Part shown: piece after piece, positions 16,066-23,054 of the stretch
Layout: every line of letters starts with the position of its first letter
Position numbering within the stretch: position 1 is the first letter of the stretch
Source: Clostridiaceae bacterium
Lineage (GTDB): Bacteria > Bacillota > Clostridia > Oscillospirales > Acutalibacteraceae
Direction of reading: 5' to 3'
Assembly: GCA_021769555.1 (NCBI GenBank)
Contig: JAETSR010000021.1
Coordinates: 1-34,309 of the forward strand
Length of the DNA stretch: 34,309 nucleotides
The notes under the pieces: model-generated
The model's database searches: none
What the model was told of the DNA's origin: nothing
The model's input: only the letters and a program-made list of their open reading frames with translations
Made by a program: the position numbers and the translations under genes

Positions 16066-16086
16066 TATACTATAAATATAGTATAC
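16065..16086. repeat. 22 bp AT-rich palindrome at the pepF stop codon
   Basis: Arms GTATACTATA (16065-16074) and TATAGTATAC (16077-16086) pair perfectly around AA. The same stretch carries TATAGTATAC twice in direct orientation (16061-16070 and 16077-16086). It might be a protein-binding site or an RNA end structure; it is too AT-rich to be a strong terminator. Confidence 0.6.
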
Positions 16087-16134
16087 AAACGGTATATTAT
16101 AAGTGTCTTGAAATAATGCCCTAAAAGCGGAACG

Positions 16135-16166
16135 GCCCGCCCGGACGAAAGCCTGGGCGGGCATTT
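16135..16166 (+). terminator. Rho-independent terminator after pepF
   Basis: GCCCGCCC (16135-16142) pairs with GGGCGGGC (16155-16162), followed by ATTTTATG. It lies between convergent pepF and the LytTR regulator gene and may serve both. Confidence 0.8.
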
Positions 16167-16177
16167 TATGTACATTT

Positions 16178-16927
16178 TCAGGCAGGAGCCGTCTCGGCCA
16201 TGGGGTCGCCCCGCCAGTAGGAGGCCCAGCGCCGCCTGGCCTCCCCGGACATGCCCGGGGTCAGGGGGACTGTGCCGCCGCTGTCCAGGAGCAGGCTTTC
16301 CGTGGCCACGCCCCGCACATGGTGGAGGTTCACAGCAAGGCTCGTGCCGCACCGGAAGAACCTGCCGTCAGAGAGCAGGGGCGCTATGGCCTTCTGGAAG
16401 GAAATGCGCAGGGTGGTGCTGGCGGCGGTGCTCCCGTCCAAAGCGTGATAGCGGAGGACCCGGTTTTGAAGGTCCACATATAGCAGCTCGCTCAATAACA
16501 GGACCCGCGGGCCTCCCCTCATACCCACAGACGCCTTTGCGGACTGCCGCAGGGAGATATAGTCCAGCACCCGGCTGAGCTCCCGGAACACAGCCTCAGG
16601 TTCCAGGGGCTTACATAGGCGCCCCACCGCCTGGTCCATGAAGGAGGCGCTGCCGCCGGGGGGAATCAGGCGTATTATGGCCCCGCGGCCTCCCAGCTCC
16701 CTCAGGCGCACGCACAGGTCAAGGCCCGTATGGCCGGGCCTCAGAGCGTCGAAAATGTACAGGCTGAAATCCTCGCCGCCCTCAACAGCGTCCAAAAGCC
16801 CGGGGACGCCATCAAAGACGGCGGCCGGGCCCGGGCTGTCGCTGTATCGTTTCAGAAACGAGGTGATTATTGCCCCGCCCTGCTGCCGCAAGGCCGGGTC
16901 GCCGCTGCACAGTGCAATTCTTTTCAT
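16178..16927 (-). CDS. Orphan LytTR-family response regulator
   Basis: The 249-residue protein has an N-terminal receiver-like domain (1-125) and a C-terminal LytTR DNA-binding domain (about 140-240), with the pattern LLLSELLYVDLQNRVLRYHALDG, FFRCGTSLAVNLHHVRGV and LTPGM typical of AgrA/LytR regulators. Asp60 (LYIFDALRPG) and Lys106 (RLCKPLEP) fit the phosphoacceptor and signalling Lys. The usual N-terminal acidic pair is reduced to Asp10, and the switch Ser/Thr position reads IPPGG, so the receiver is partly degenerate. No histidine kinase is adjacent. It has its own promoter at 17002-17030 and may respond to an unlinked kinase or act without phosphorylation. Confidence 0.82.
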   Translation of the reverse strand: MKRIALCSGDPALRQQGGAIITSFLKRYSDSPGPAAVFDGVPGLLDAVEGGEDFSLYIFDALRPGHTGLDLCVRLRELGGRGAIIRLIPPGGSASFMDQAVGRLCKPLEPEAVFRELSRVLDYISLRQSAKASVGMRGGPRVLLLSELLYVDLQNRVLRYHALDGSTAASTTLRISFQKAIAPLLSDGRFFRCGTSLAVNLHHVRGVATESLLLDSGGTVPLTPGMSGEARRRWASYWRGDPMAETAPA

Positions 16928-17001
16928 ACCTAAGCTTCCTCTCCCTGGCCCCCTGCATGTTCAGAGGGCCGATTTTGACAGAATAGAATAATATTATGGA
17001 C

Positions 17002-17030
17002 ATTATATAGTATTATCAAAAGAATTGCAA
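17002..17030 (-). promoter_or_regulatory. Promoter of the LytTR regulator gene
   Basis: On the minus strand TTGCAA (17025-17030) and a perfect TATAAT (17002-17007) are 17 bp apart. Transcription would start near 16995, leaving about 68 bases of leader before ATG 16927. It lies just beyond the smpB terminator. Confidence 0.75.
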
Positions 17031-17060
17031 TAGAAAAGACACGGTTTTTTGCCGTGTCTT
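17031..17060 (-). terminator. Rho-independent terminator after smpB
   Basis: On the minus strand a 9 bp stem AAGACACGG/CCGTGTCTT (17052-17060 with 17036-17044) is followed by TTCTATTG. It ends the dnaX-ybaB-recR-smpB cluster before the LytTR promoter. Confidence 0.8.
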
Positions 17061-17078
17061 GGAAAAAGTTAGGGCAAA

Positions 17079-17546
17079 TCAGCGGTTGCGCTCCTTTATG
17101 GCCCGCTCCATATCCCTCTGGGCGTCCCTCTTGGCCATGTCGGCCCGCTTGTCGTAAAGCTTCTTGCCTTTACACAGGCCCACCTGCACCTTCACCCGGC
17201 TCCCCTTAAAATAGAGGGAGAGGGGGATAAGGGAGTAGCCCTGCTGCTTCACAAGGCCATACAGCCGGTTTATCTCCCGCTTATGCAGAAGGAGTTTCCG
17301 CACGCGCATAGGGTCCCGGTTGAAGATGTTGCCGTGCTCATAGGCGCTGATATGGCAGCCGTTCAGGACCATCTCCCCGCCCACCACCGAGCACCAGGAG
17401 TCCTTGAGGTTGGCCCGGCCCTGGCGCAGGGATTTTACCTCCGTGCCCACAAGCTCTATGCCGGCCTCAATGCTCTCCTCCACGAAGTAGTCGTGGCGGG
17501 CCTTTTTGTTTTGGGCTATGGTTTTGGTGCTGAGTTTTTCGGGCAT
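17079..17546 (-). CDS. smpB: SsrA-binding protein SmpB
   Basis: SmpB binds tmRNA and brings it to stalled ribosomes for trans-translation. Family blocks are present: [63 protein letters not shown] and the basic C-terminal tail that mimics mRNA. Length is 155 residues. ATG 17546 is chosen over an in-frame GTG at 17555 because AGGGGGGTGG is properly spaced for the ATG and runs straight into the GTG. It follows recR by 18 bp and is last in the cluster. The tmRNA gene is not in this window. Confidence 0.96.
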   Translation of the reverse strand: MPEKLSTKTIAQNKKARHDYFVEESIEAGIELVGTEVKSLRQGRANLKDSWCSVVGGEMVLNGCHISAYEHGNIFNRDPMRVRKLLLHKREINRLYGLVKQQGYSLIPLSLYFKGSRVKVQVGLCKGKKLYDKRADMAKRDAQRDMERAIKERNR

Positions 17547-17564
17547 TTTAGCCACCCCCCTGTT

Positions 17565-18164
17565 TTATAGGTCTCTCCTGCCCTCAAGCGCCCTCTGCAG
17601 GGTCACGTTGTCCGCGTACTCCAAATCCCCGCCCACAGGTATGCCGTAGGCAAGCCTCGTGACCCGCACGCCCAGGGGCCTCAGGAGCCTTGCGATATAC
17701 AGGGCCGTCGCGTCCCCCTCCACCGTGGGGTTCGTGGCCATGATGACCTCCTGCACCCCCGAGTCCATCCGCGCCAGCAGCTCCTTTATCTTCAGCTGGT
17801 CCGGCCCAACCCCTGCAAGGGGCGAGATAGTGCCGTGGAGAACGTGGTAGAGCCCTGTGAAGTCCCCCGCCCGCTCCAGGGCGAACACGTCCTTGGGCTC
17901 CTCCACCACGCAGATGATTGTCCTGTCCCGCCTGTCGCTCCGGCAGACCGGGCAGAGCTCCCCGTCGGTGAGGTTGCAGCAGTCCCGGCAGTAGTGTATC
18001 TTCTCGTGGGCGTCCGTGATTGCGGACGCGAAAGCCCGGGCGTCCTTTTCAGACATATTCAGTATATGGTATGCAAGCCGCTGGGCAGTCTTATGGCCTA
18101 TCCCCGGCAGGGACTCAAGCCTGTCCACCAGCGTGTCCAATGGCGCTACGATATAGTTCGGCAT
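17565..18164 (-). CDS. recR: Recombination mediator protein RecR
   Basis: RecR works with RecO and RecF to load RecA on gapped DNA. The 199-residue protein shows the helix-hairpin-helix LESLPGIGHKTAQRLAYH, the zinc finger CRDCCNLTDGELCPVC, the Toprim segment ICVVEEPKDVFALERAG and the ATNPTVEGDATALYI block. Its ATG overlaps the ybaB stop (TGATG), the normal coupled arrangement in Firmicutes. It is followed by smpB. Confidence 0.97.
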   Translation of the reverse strand: MPNYIVAPLDTLVDRLESLPGIGHKTAQRLAYHILNMSEKDARAFASAITDAHEKIHYCRDCCNLTDGELCPVCRSDRRDRTIICVVEEPKDVFALERAGDFTGLYHVLHGTISPLAGVGPDQLKIKELLARMDSGVQEVIMATNPTVEGDATALYIARLLRPLGVRVTRLAYGIPVGGDLEYADNVTLQRALEGRRDL

Positions 18165-18514
18165 CAGAACATCCCCGGAATGCCCATGCCGCCGGAGACA
18201 GCGGACATCTTCTCCTCTTTCTCGGCCCCTGCCTCAGACAGCGCGGCGTTCACCGCGGCAGTCACCAAATCCCCCAGCATTTCCGCGTCCTCCGGGTCGA
18301 TGACCTCAGGCTTTATCTCAACGGACTTGACCTCCATCTTCCCGGTAACGGTGGCCCTCACGGCGTCGCCCCCCGCGGAGGCAGTGTACTCCTTCCCCTC
18401 AAGCTCGGCGGTTATGGCCTCCATCTGCTCCTGCATTTTCTGGGCCTGCCTTGCCAGCTGCTGTAGATTAGCGGCCCCCGGGGTCTGATATCCTTGCGGC
18501 AGTCTTGCTTTCAT
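18164..18514 (-). CDS. YbaB/EbfC-family nucleoid-associated protein
   Basis: The 116-residue protein has the family core NLQQLARQAQKMQEQMEAITAEL, then GGDAVRATVTGKMEVKSVEIKPEV and a C-terminal helix. YbaB dimers bind DNA without strong sequence preference. The position between dnaX and recR is conserved across bacteria. AAAGGAAG precedes ATG 18514. Its own promoter lies in the 73 bp gap after dnaX, so it can be expressed apart from dnaX. Gly/Met-rich ends are usual for the family. Confidence 0.93.
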   Translation of the reverse strand: MKARLPQGYQTPGAANLQQLARQAQKMQEQMEAITAELEGKEYTASAGGDAVRATVTGKMEVKSVEIKPEVIDPEDAEMLGDLVTAAVNAALSEAGAEKEEKMSAVSGGMGIPGMF

Positions 18515-18542
18515 AAGTTTTACTTCCTTTCAATATTATAAT

Positions 18543-18571
18543 ATTATAAATACTTATATTATTACTGTAAA
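18543..18571 (-). promoter_or_regulatory. Internal promoter for ybaB-recR-smpB
   Basis: On the minus strand TTTACA (18566-18571) and a perfect TATAAT (18543-18548) are 17 bp apart in the AT-rich gap after dnaX. Transcription would begin near 18536, about 22 bases before the ybaB ATG. Confidence 0.7.
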
Positions 18572-18587
18572 GTACAAATGCTTTACG

Positions 18588-20231
18588 CTACTCCTCCTCC
18601 ACCGGCACCCCGGCGGCCCTGGCCCGGCGCATTAGCTCGTCTATGGGGTCCTCCTTAACGTCGGACTTGGGCTTTCGGTAGGGCCCGAGCTTATAGGGCC
18701 GCCCGGTCACCCTGGTGATGGCCTCCCTGAGCCTGGCCCGCTGGTCGGCCTTTTTCAGCAGCTCAAAGGCTATCTCCGGCGCGTCTATCAGCATATAGTC
18801 CCCGGAAACATAGGCGCTGCTGCCCTCAAAGGCCATGGCGACGCTCTTGCTGTCCGTGCCGAGCTGACGCAGGATGTCCGGCCACGCCCCGAACCGCTGG
18901 GCTCCGGCTATCAGCTCCTCAAGCCCCGGCTCGCCCTCAGCCCTCCTGGCCCTGGGAGCGGGAGCTGCCGCCTTAGGCGCTTCCGGCTCCTTCGGCCCGG
19001 GCTCAGGCTCAGCCTCCGGAACAGCCTCAGGGGGCTCAGGCTCAGCAGTAAAGCCCTCTTCCTTTACAGCTACAGGCTCGCTCACACGCTGTAAAGCAAT
19101 ACCACTTTCCAGCGCCTCAATACGGCTGATAAGGGACTCAGGCGTTGTGTCCAGCTCCGGGCTGCAAAGCCTCACCATAGCCATCTCAAGCTGAACGCGC
19201 TGGTCCCCGCCCCGGAGCCTGTTCAGCGCGTTCTCAAGCAGGTCCAGCCCCCGGAGCACCGTCCCCAGCCCCATGGCCCCCGAGAGCCGCCGGAGCTCCC
19301 GCTCCTCCTCTCCGGAGGCCTGAAGCAGCGGCCCCGGGTCCCTCATTATCTTGCAGAGCATGAGCCCCCGGAAGTACTCCGCCAGCTCCGCGCAGAGCCT
19401 CGAGAGGTCCTTGGATTCCCTGTGGAGCCGGTCGATTATCCCCAGGGCCGCCGCCGGGTCCCAGGCTGCAGCGGCCTCTGCCAGCCGCCCCAGATACTCC
19501 CGGGAGGCCAGCCCCGCCGCGGCGTACACAATATCCGGGGTCACATGCCGGTCCCGGCCCAGGCACTGGTCCAGAAGGGAGAGGGCGTCCCTGAGGGCCC
19601 CGTCGGCCACCCGGGCGATGAGCAGGGCCGCGTCATGGTCCAGCTCAGCCCCTTCCAGCCCCGCCACCTCCATAAGCCGGGCCGCCATGAGCTCAGGGTC
19701 TATGCGCCTGAAATCAAAGCGCTGGCACCGGGAGAGTATGGTTGGCAGAAGCTTGTGCACCTCAGTGGTAGCTAAAATAAATATCACATGCGCCGGGGGC
19801 TCCTCAAGGGTCTTCAAAAGGGCGTTAAAGGCCGCGCCCGACAGCATATGGACCTCGTCGATAATATACACCCTGTATTTTGCGCCCGCCGGCGTGAACA
19901 CCGACTCCTCCACAATGGACCGCACGCTCTCCACGCCGTTATTGCTCGCCGCGTCTATCTCCACCACGTCCATCATGGAGCCGTCTTCAAGGCCCCTGCA
20001 TACCTCGCACTCCCCGCAGGGGTCCCCGTCCACAGGGTGCAGGCAGTTCACCGCCCGGGCGAGTATCCTGGCGCAGGTGGTCTTGCCTGTGCCCCGGGAG
20101 CCGGTGAACAGGTAGGCATGGGCGGCGCGGCCCCGCATGAGCTCGTTTTTCAGGGTGACCGTCACCTGCGGCTGGCCCACCACGTCGGAGAAGACCTGGG
20201 GGCGGTACTTGCGATAGAGGACCTTATACAT
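18588..20231 (-). CDS. dnaX: DNA polymerase III subunits gamma/tau
   Basis: DnaX is the clamp-loader ATPase of the replisome. Walker A is GSRGTGKTT (44-52), the zinc module uses Cys63, 72, 75 and 78 (CLHPVDGDPCGECEVC), Walker B reads VYIIDEVHML, and the sensor region includes LPTILSRCQRFDFRR. Residues about 385-430 form a Pro/Glu/Ala-rich linker before a tau-like C-terminal domain (LEELIAGAQRFGAWPDIL). Length 547 is typical for the full-length Firmicutes tau protein. I saw no A-rich slippage site, so a separate gamma product is not evident. It is downstream of the SRP RNA gene, a common Firmicutes order. Confidence 0.96.
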   Translation of the reverse strand: MYKVLYRKYRPQVFSDVVGQPQVTVTLKNELMRGRAAHAYLFTGSRGTGKTTCARILARAVNCLHPVDGDPCGECEVCRGLEDGSMMDVVEIDAASNNGVESVRSIVEESVFTPAGAKYRVYIIDEVHMLSGAAFNALLKTLEEPPAHVIFILATTEVHKLLPTILSRCQRFDFRRIDPELMAARLMEVAGLEGAELDHDAALLIARVADGALRDALSLLDQCLGRDRHVTPDIVYAAAGLASREYLGRLAEAAAAWDPAAALGIIDRLHRESKDLSRLCAELAEYFRGLMLCKIMRDPGPLLQASGEEERELRRLSGAMGLGTVLRGLDLLENALNRLRGGDQRVQLEMAMVRLCSPELDTTPESLISRIEALESGIALQRVSEPVAVKEEGFTAEPEPPEAVPEAEPEPGPKEPEAPKAAAPAPRARRAEGEPGLEELIAGAQRFGAWPDILRQLGTDSKSVAMAFEGSSAYVSGDYMLIDAPEIAFELLKKADQRARLREAITRVTGRPYKLGPYRKPKSDVKEDPIDELMRRARAAGVPVEEE

Positions 20232-20259
20232 TGAAAACCCACCTCACACAAAACAAAAG

Positions 20260-20399
20260 CCGGGATATGCGAGCGGACAGGCGACCTGCATCGCCCGGAA
20301 ACATCCGCTTAATGCTGCTCGGTTCCCCGCCTGACATGGTTCACGGCATCCCGCCGCGCAGACCTGTCCGCTCACATATCCCAACTCTACGTTGACTTG
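20260..20399 (-). ncRNA. ffs: Signal recognition particle RNA (small, Alu-less type)
   Basis: On the minus strand the conserved SRP core is present at 20313-20336: TGTCAGG, a GGAA-type tetraloop and AGCAGCA. The ends (20363-20382 and 20262-20281) pair over 20 bp with a single G-U wobble. TTTTGTTTT follows the 3' arm and should end transcription. The length of roughly 120-140 bases suggests the short 4.5S-like form rather than the ~270-base Bacillus form with an Alu domain. Its position directly upstream of dnaX matches Bacillus scr-dnaX. The 5' end is inferred from the promoter. Confidence 0.92.
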
Positions 20400-20406
20400 C
20401 CAAATT

Positions 20407-20435
20407 ATTATAGCACATATTTTTGAGATTTGCAA
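20407..20435 (-). promoter_or_regulatory. Promoter of the SRP RNA gene
   Basis: On the minus strand TTGCAA (20430-20435) and TATAAT (20407-20412) are 17 bp apart, with an extended TGC before the -10. The start would be near 20400. dnaX may also be read from it. Confidence 0.82.
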
Positions 20436-20452
20436 CTAATTTCTCCGAAGCC

Positions 20453-20481
20453 TTGAAAACTCCCGGAAATTATAGTACAAT
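20453..20481 (+). promoter_or_regulatory. Promoter of the PIG-V-like glycosyltransferase gene
   Basis: TTGAAA (20453-20458) and TACAAT (20476-20481) are 17 bp apart. The -35 boxes of this promoter and of the divergent SRP promoter are only 17 bp from each other. Confidence 0.75.
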
Positions 20482-20515
20482 ACATATATATTGTGCCAAA
20501 GGGGGAGCGCCGCCC

Positions 20516-21736
20516 ATGCTTATTGATATCCTTCTGACCCTGCCCATACTTGCCCTCTTTGGGGCAGTCACTGTCCGCTGTCTCACGCCGGGGAGCACAG
20601 ACTGTAAAGGAGAAAAGACTTACACCAGGCGGGACCTTGTAAAGGTATTTTACTTTGCAGTGCTCTTCCGGCTGTTCATGCTCCTTGTCATGTTCCTCTG
20701 CTCCATGCTCTCCGGCGACGAGGGCCTTTCGGGATTCCCCGGCAAGTTCACCCACTGGGACTGTAAGCACTATATAAACCTGACGGAGCAGGGCTATACC
20801 AGATATATTGAGGACGGCAGGCACCTTTTCCTGGTGTTCTACCCCCTCTATGTCTGGGCCTCGCGGCTGGTGCGCCTGATAATACCGAACACTATTATCT
20901 CCGGCCTCACGGTTTCAATACTGAGCTATGCCCTGGGCTGCTGCTATGTGTACCGCATAGCCTGTGAGCGCCTGGGCCGGGACGCCGCCCGGGACTCCCT
21001 CCTGCTCCTATCCCTATACCCCTTCTCCTTCTTCTACGGCACTATAATGACCGAGGGCCTCTTCCTTCTGACCACCTCGGCCGCCTGCTACTATGCCTCA
21101 AAAAGGCGCTGGCTCCTGTACGGCCTGTGGGGGGCCCTGGCCGCCCTGACCCGCATGACCGGCATACTGGTTATCGTCCCGGCGGTAGTGGAGCTTATCT
21201 CAGAGTATTGGCCTTTGGAAAAGCCGGTGCAGTTTATAAAGAGGCTCCCGGCTATGGCAATGCCCCTGCTGGGGGCCCTGGGCTATCTCCTGCTCAACTG
21301 GCGCGTGGACGGGGACCCCTTCGCTTTCAGAGCGCACCAGGCCCACTGGTTCCAGGGGGGCATGTGGATTTCGAAGGTGCTGCGCTATCTCTGGGATTAT
21401 CTTATGGGGAACATAAACACATCAAACGGCTTCGCTGTATGGCTCCCTGAAATAGTATTATTTATAGTATTCTTTACAATAATAGCACTGTCAGTCCGTG
21501 ATAAAAATATTCCTCCAAGTATGCTGGCCTATGCCTTCTGCTGTCTGATTGCAAACTACTCCCTCTCCTGGCTCCTGAGCGCCGGGAGGTATCTCAGCGT
21601 CTGCTTCCCGGCCTTCATCTTCGGGGCGGCGCTGATGAAGGACAGGCCGAAGCTCAAACAGGGGGTATATATAATGGAGGCGGTGCTTTTAGGGGTGTAT
21701 TTTTACGCCTATTTAAACGGCGCGCAGGTCATGTAG
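20516..21736 (+). CDS. PIG-V/Gpi18-like membrane mannosyltransferase family protein
   Basis: The 406-residue protein has about ten membrane segments. After the first segment lies FTHWDCKHYINLTEQGY, with the WD and His-Tyr pair typical of the GT-C fold of PIG-V (GT76) proteins. LVFYPLYVWASRLV, LLSLYPFSFFYGTIMTEGLFLL and AALTRMTGILVIVP follow. Such enzymes use a lipid-linked sugar donor on the outer face of the membrane. In bacteria the acceptor is usually unknown, perhaps a cell-wall glycopolymer. ATG 20516 has GGGGGAG eight bases upstream. An upstream in-frame extension overlaps the promoter and is excluded. Its own promoter is divergent from the SRP RNA, and spoVAD follows after 54 bp. Confidence 0.82.
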   Translation: MLIDILLTLPILALFGAVTVRCLTPGSTDCKGEKTYTRRDLVKVFYFAVLFRLFMLLVMFLCSMLSGDEGLSGFPGKFTHWDCKHYINLTEQGYTRYIEDGRHLFLVFYPLYVWASRLVRLIIPNTIISGLTVSILSYALGCCYVYRIACERLGRDAARDSLLLLSLYPFSFFYGTIMTEGLFLLTTSAACYYASKRRWLLYGLWGALAALTRMTGILVIVPAVVELISEYWPLEKPVQFIKRLPAMAMPLLGALGYLLLNWRVDGDPFAFRAHQAHWFQGGMWISKVLRYLWDYLMGNINTSNGFAVWLPEIVLFIVFFTIIALSVRDKNIPPSMLAYAFCCLIANYSLSWLLSAGRYLSVCFPAFIFGAALMKDRPKLKQGVYIMEAVLLGVYFYAYLNGAQVM

Positions 21737-21790
21737 AATATTTCGGGCTCTCCCGCGCAGACTACCATCAAAAACCATCGGGAGGAGCTT

Positions 21791-22792
21791 ATGAAACGCA
21801 TAGGAGCACAGACCCTTGAGTTCACCGGGGGCCCGAGCATTCTGGGCCACGGGGCGGTGGGCGGCAGGAAGGAATCCCAGGGGCCCCTGGCCGCGGACTT
21901 CCACCAGACCTTCGACGACACCCGCCTGCAGACCGAGAGCTGGGAGAAGGCCGAGGCCCAGCTGCAAAAGGAGGCCGTGGCGGTGGCCCTGAGCGGCGCC
22001 GGGTGCGCCGCCGGGGATATACAGATGATTTTCGCCGGGGACCTATTAAACCAGTGCATATCGTCCACCTTCGGGCTTCTGGACTATCAGATACCCTTTT
22101 TAGGCCAGTACGGGGCCTGCTCAACCATGGCCCAGACCCTCTTAATGGCGGGGATAATGGTGGACAGCGGGGCGGCTGAGAAGGCCGCCGCCGTGACAAG
22201 CTCACATTTCTGCTCAGCTGAGCGCCAGTTCCGCACGCCTCTGGAGTACGGCGCCCAGCGCACGCCCACGGCCCAGTGGACGGCCACGGCCTCGGGCTGC
22301 GCCATAGTGGGCCATGGGGGGAAGGTGAGGCTCATTCGGGGCCTTGCGGGGAAGGTGGTGGACCTGGGGGTGAAGGACCCGGCCAATATGGGCGCGGCAA
22401 TGGCCCCCGCCGCCGCTGACAGCATTTGCCGCTTTCTTGAGGACACCGGCACAAAGCCCTCTGACTACGACGGCATTTTCACCGGGGACCTGGGGATGGT
22501 GGGCAGCACCCTCCTGCTGGATATGCTAAGGGACAACGGCTTTGACATCTCAGCCGTGCACAACGACTGCGGCCTAATGCTCTTTGACCGGGAGCGCCAG
22601 GACGTGCACGCCGGGGGCTCGGGGTGCGGGTGCTCGGCAAGCGTCCTCTGCGGGCACCTGCTGAACCGCATGGAGCGGGGAGAGCTCAAATCAATACTCT
22701 TCTGCGCCACAGGAGCCCTGATGTCAACCACCAGCCAGCAGCAGGGGGAGGCAATACCGGGGGTCTGCCATATAGTGCATTTGGCAGTGTAA
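21791..22792 (+). CDS. spoVAD: Stage V sporulation protein AD (thiolase fold)
   Basis: SpoVAD is a thiolase-like protein that binds dipicolinic acid, which the SpoVA channel moves into the forespore and releases at germination. Hallmarks include the opening MKRIGAQTLEFTGGPSILGHGAVGG, EKAEAQLQKEA, AGDLLNQCISSTFGL, GQYGACSTMAQTLL and SHFCSAERQFRTPLEYG, then TATASGCAIVG. Length 333 is normal. GGGAGGAG precedes the ATG. No spoVAC or spoVAE gene lies next to it, unlike the usual spoVAC-AD-AE cluster. No sigma-G promoter could be assigned with confidence. Confidence 0.95.
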   Translation: MKRIGAQTLEFTGGPSILGHGAVGGRKESQGPLAADFHQTFDDTRLQTESWEKAEAQLQKEAVAVALSGAGCAAGDIQMIFAGDLLNQCISSTFGLLDYQIPFLGQYGACSTMAQTLLMAGIMVDSGAAEKAAAVTSSHFCSAERQFRTPLEYGAQRTPTAQWTATASGCAIVGHGGKVRLIRGLAGKVVDLGVKDPANMGAAMAPAAADSICRFLEDTGTKPSDYDGIFTGDLGMVGSTLLLDMLRDNGFDISAVHNDCGLMLFDRERQDVHAGGSGCGCSASVLCGHLLNRMERGELKSILFCATGALMSTTSQQQGEAIPGVCHIVHLAV

Positions 22793-22842
22793 ACAGTGAT
22801 ATTTTACCTCATACTAGTAAACAGGGGGGGTAAAAAGTCTTC

Positions 22843-22937
22843 AAAAAGTCCGTGAAGTCGGTGAAGTCGGTGAAGTCGGTGGTGGGAAAGTCATAAATCA
22901 CGGACATCACGGACTTCACCGACTTTTCAGCACCTTT
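22843..22937 (+). repeat. 9 bp tandem repeats with an inverted counterpart downstream of spoVAD
   Basis: GTGAAGTCG is repeated in tandem across 22852-22878, with a variant unit on each side. A reverse-complement arm with two or three 9 bp units (CACGGACTTCACCGAC and neighbours) occupies about 22900-22926. AGTCGGTGAAGTC pairs perfectly over 13 bp between the arms. CACCTTTTTTT follows, so the folded arm could end transcription of spoVAD. Confidence 0.65.
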
Positions 22938-22992
22938 TTTTCACTCAATAAAAAGTATAATATAAATTATAAGCCCTGGAAACAAAATACGC

Positions 22993-23021
22993 TTGCGGTT
23001 TTCGGCGGTTTGTGGTATACT
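22993..23021 (+). promoter_or_regulatory. Promoter of the rlmB operon
   Basis: TATACT (23016-23021) with an extended TGG lies 17 bp after TTGCGG (22993-22998). The start would be near 23028, about 27 bases before the TTG start of rlmB. Confidence 0.6.
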
Positions 23022-23054
23022 ATTAAATAATATGCCCAAAAAGGGGGCAACGCT

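Noticed and set aside
18588-20231. Programmed frameshift in dnaX
   Set aside because: No A-rich slippery heptamer with a downstream hairpin was found in the linker region.
22843-22927. CRISPR array
   Set aside because: The repeats are 9 bp, directly adjacent and without spacers, and no cas gene is nearby.
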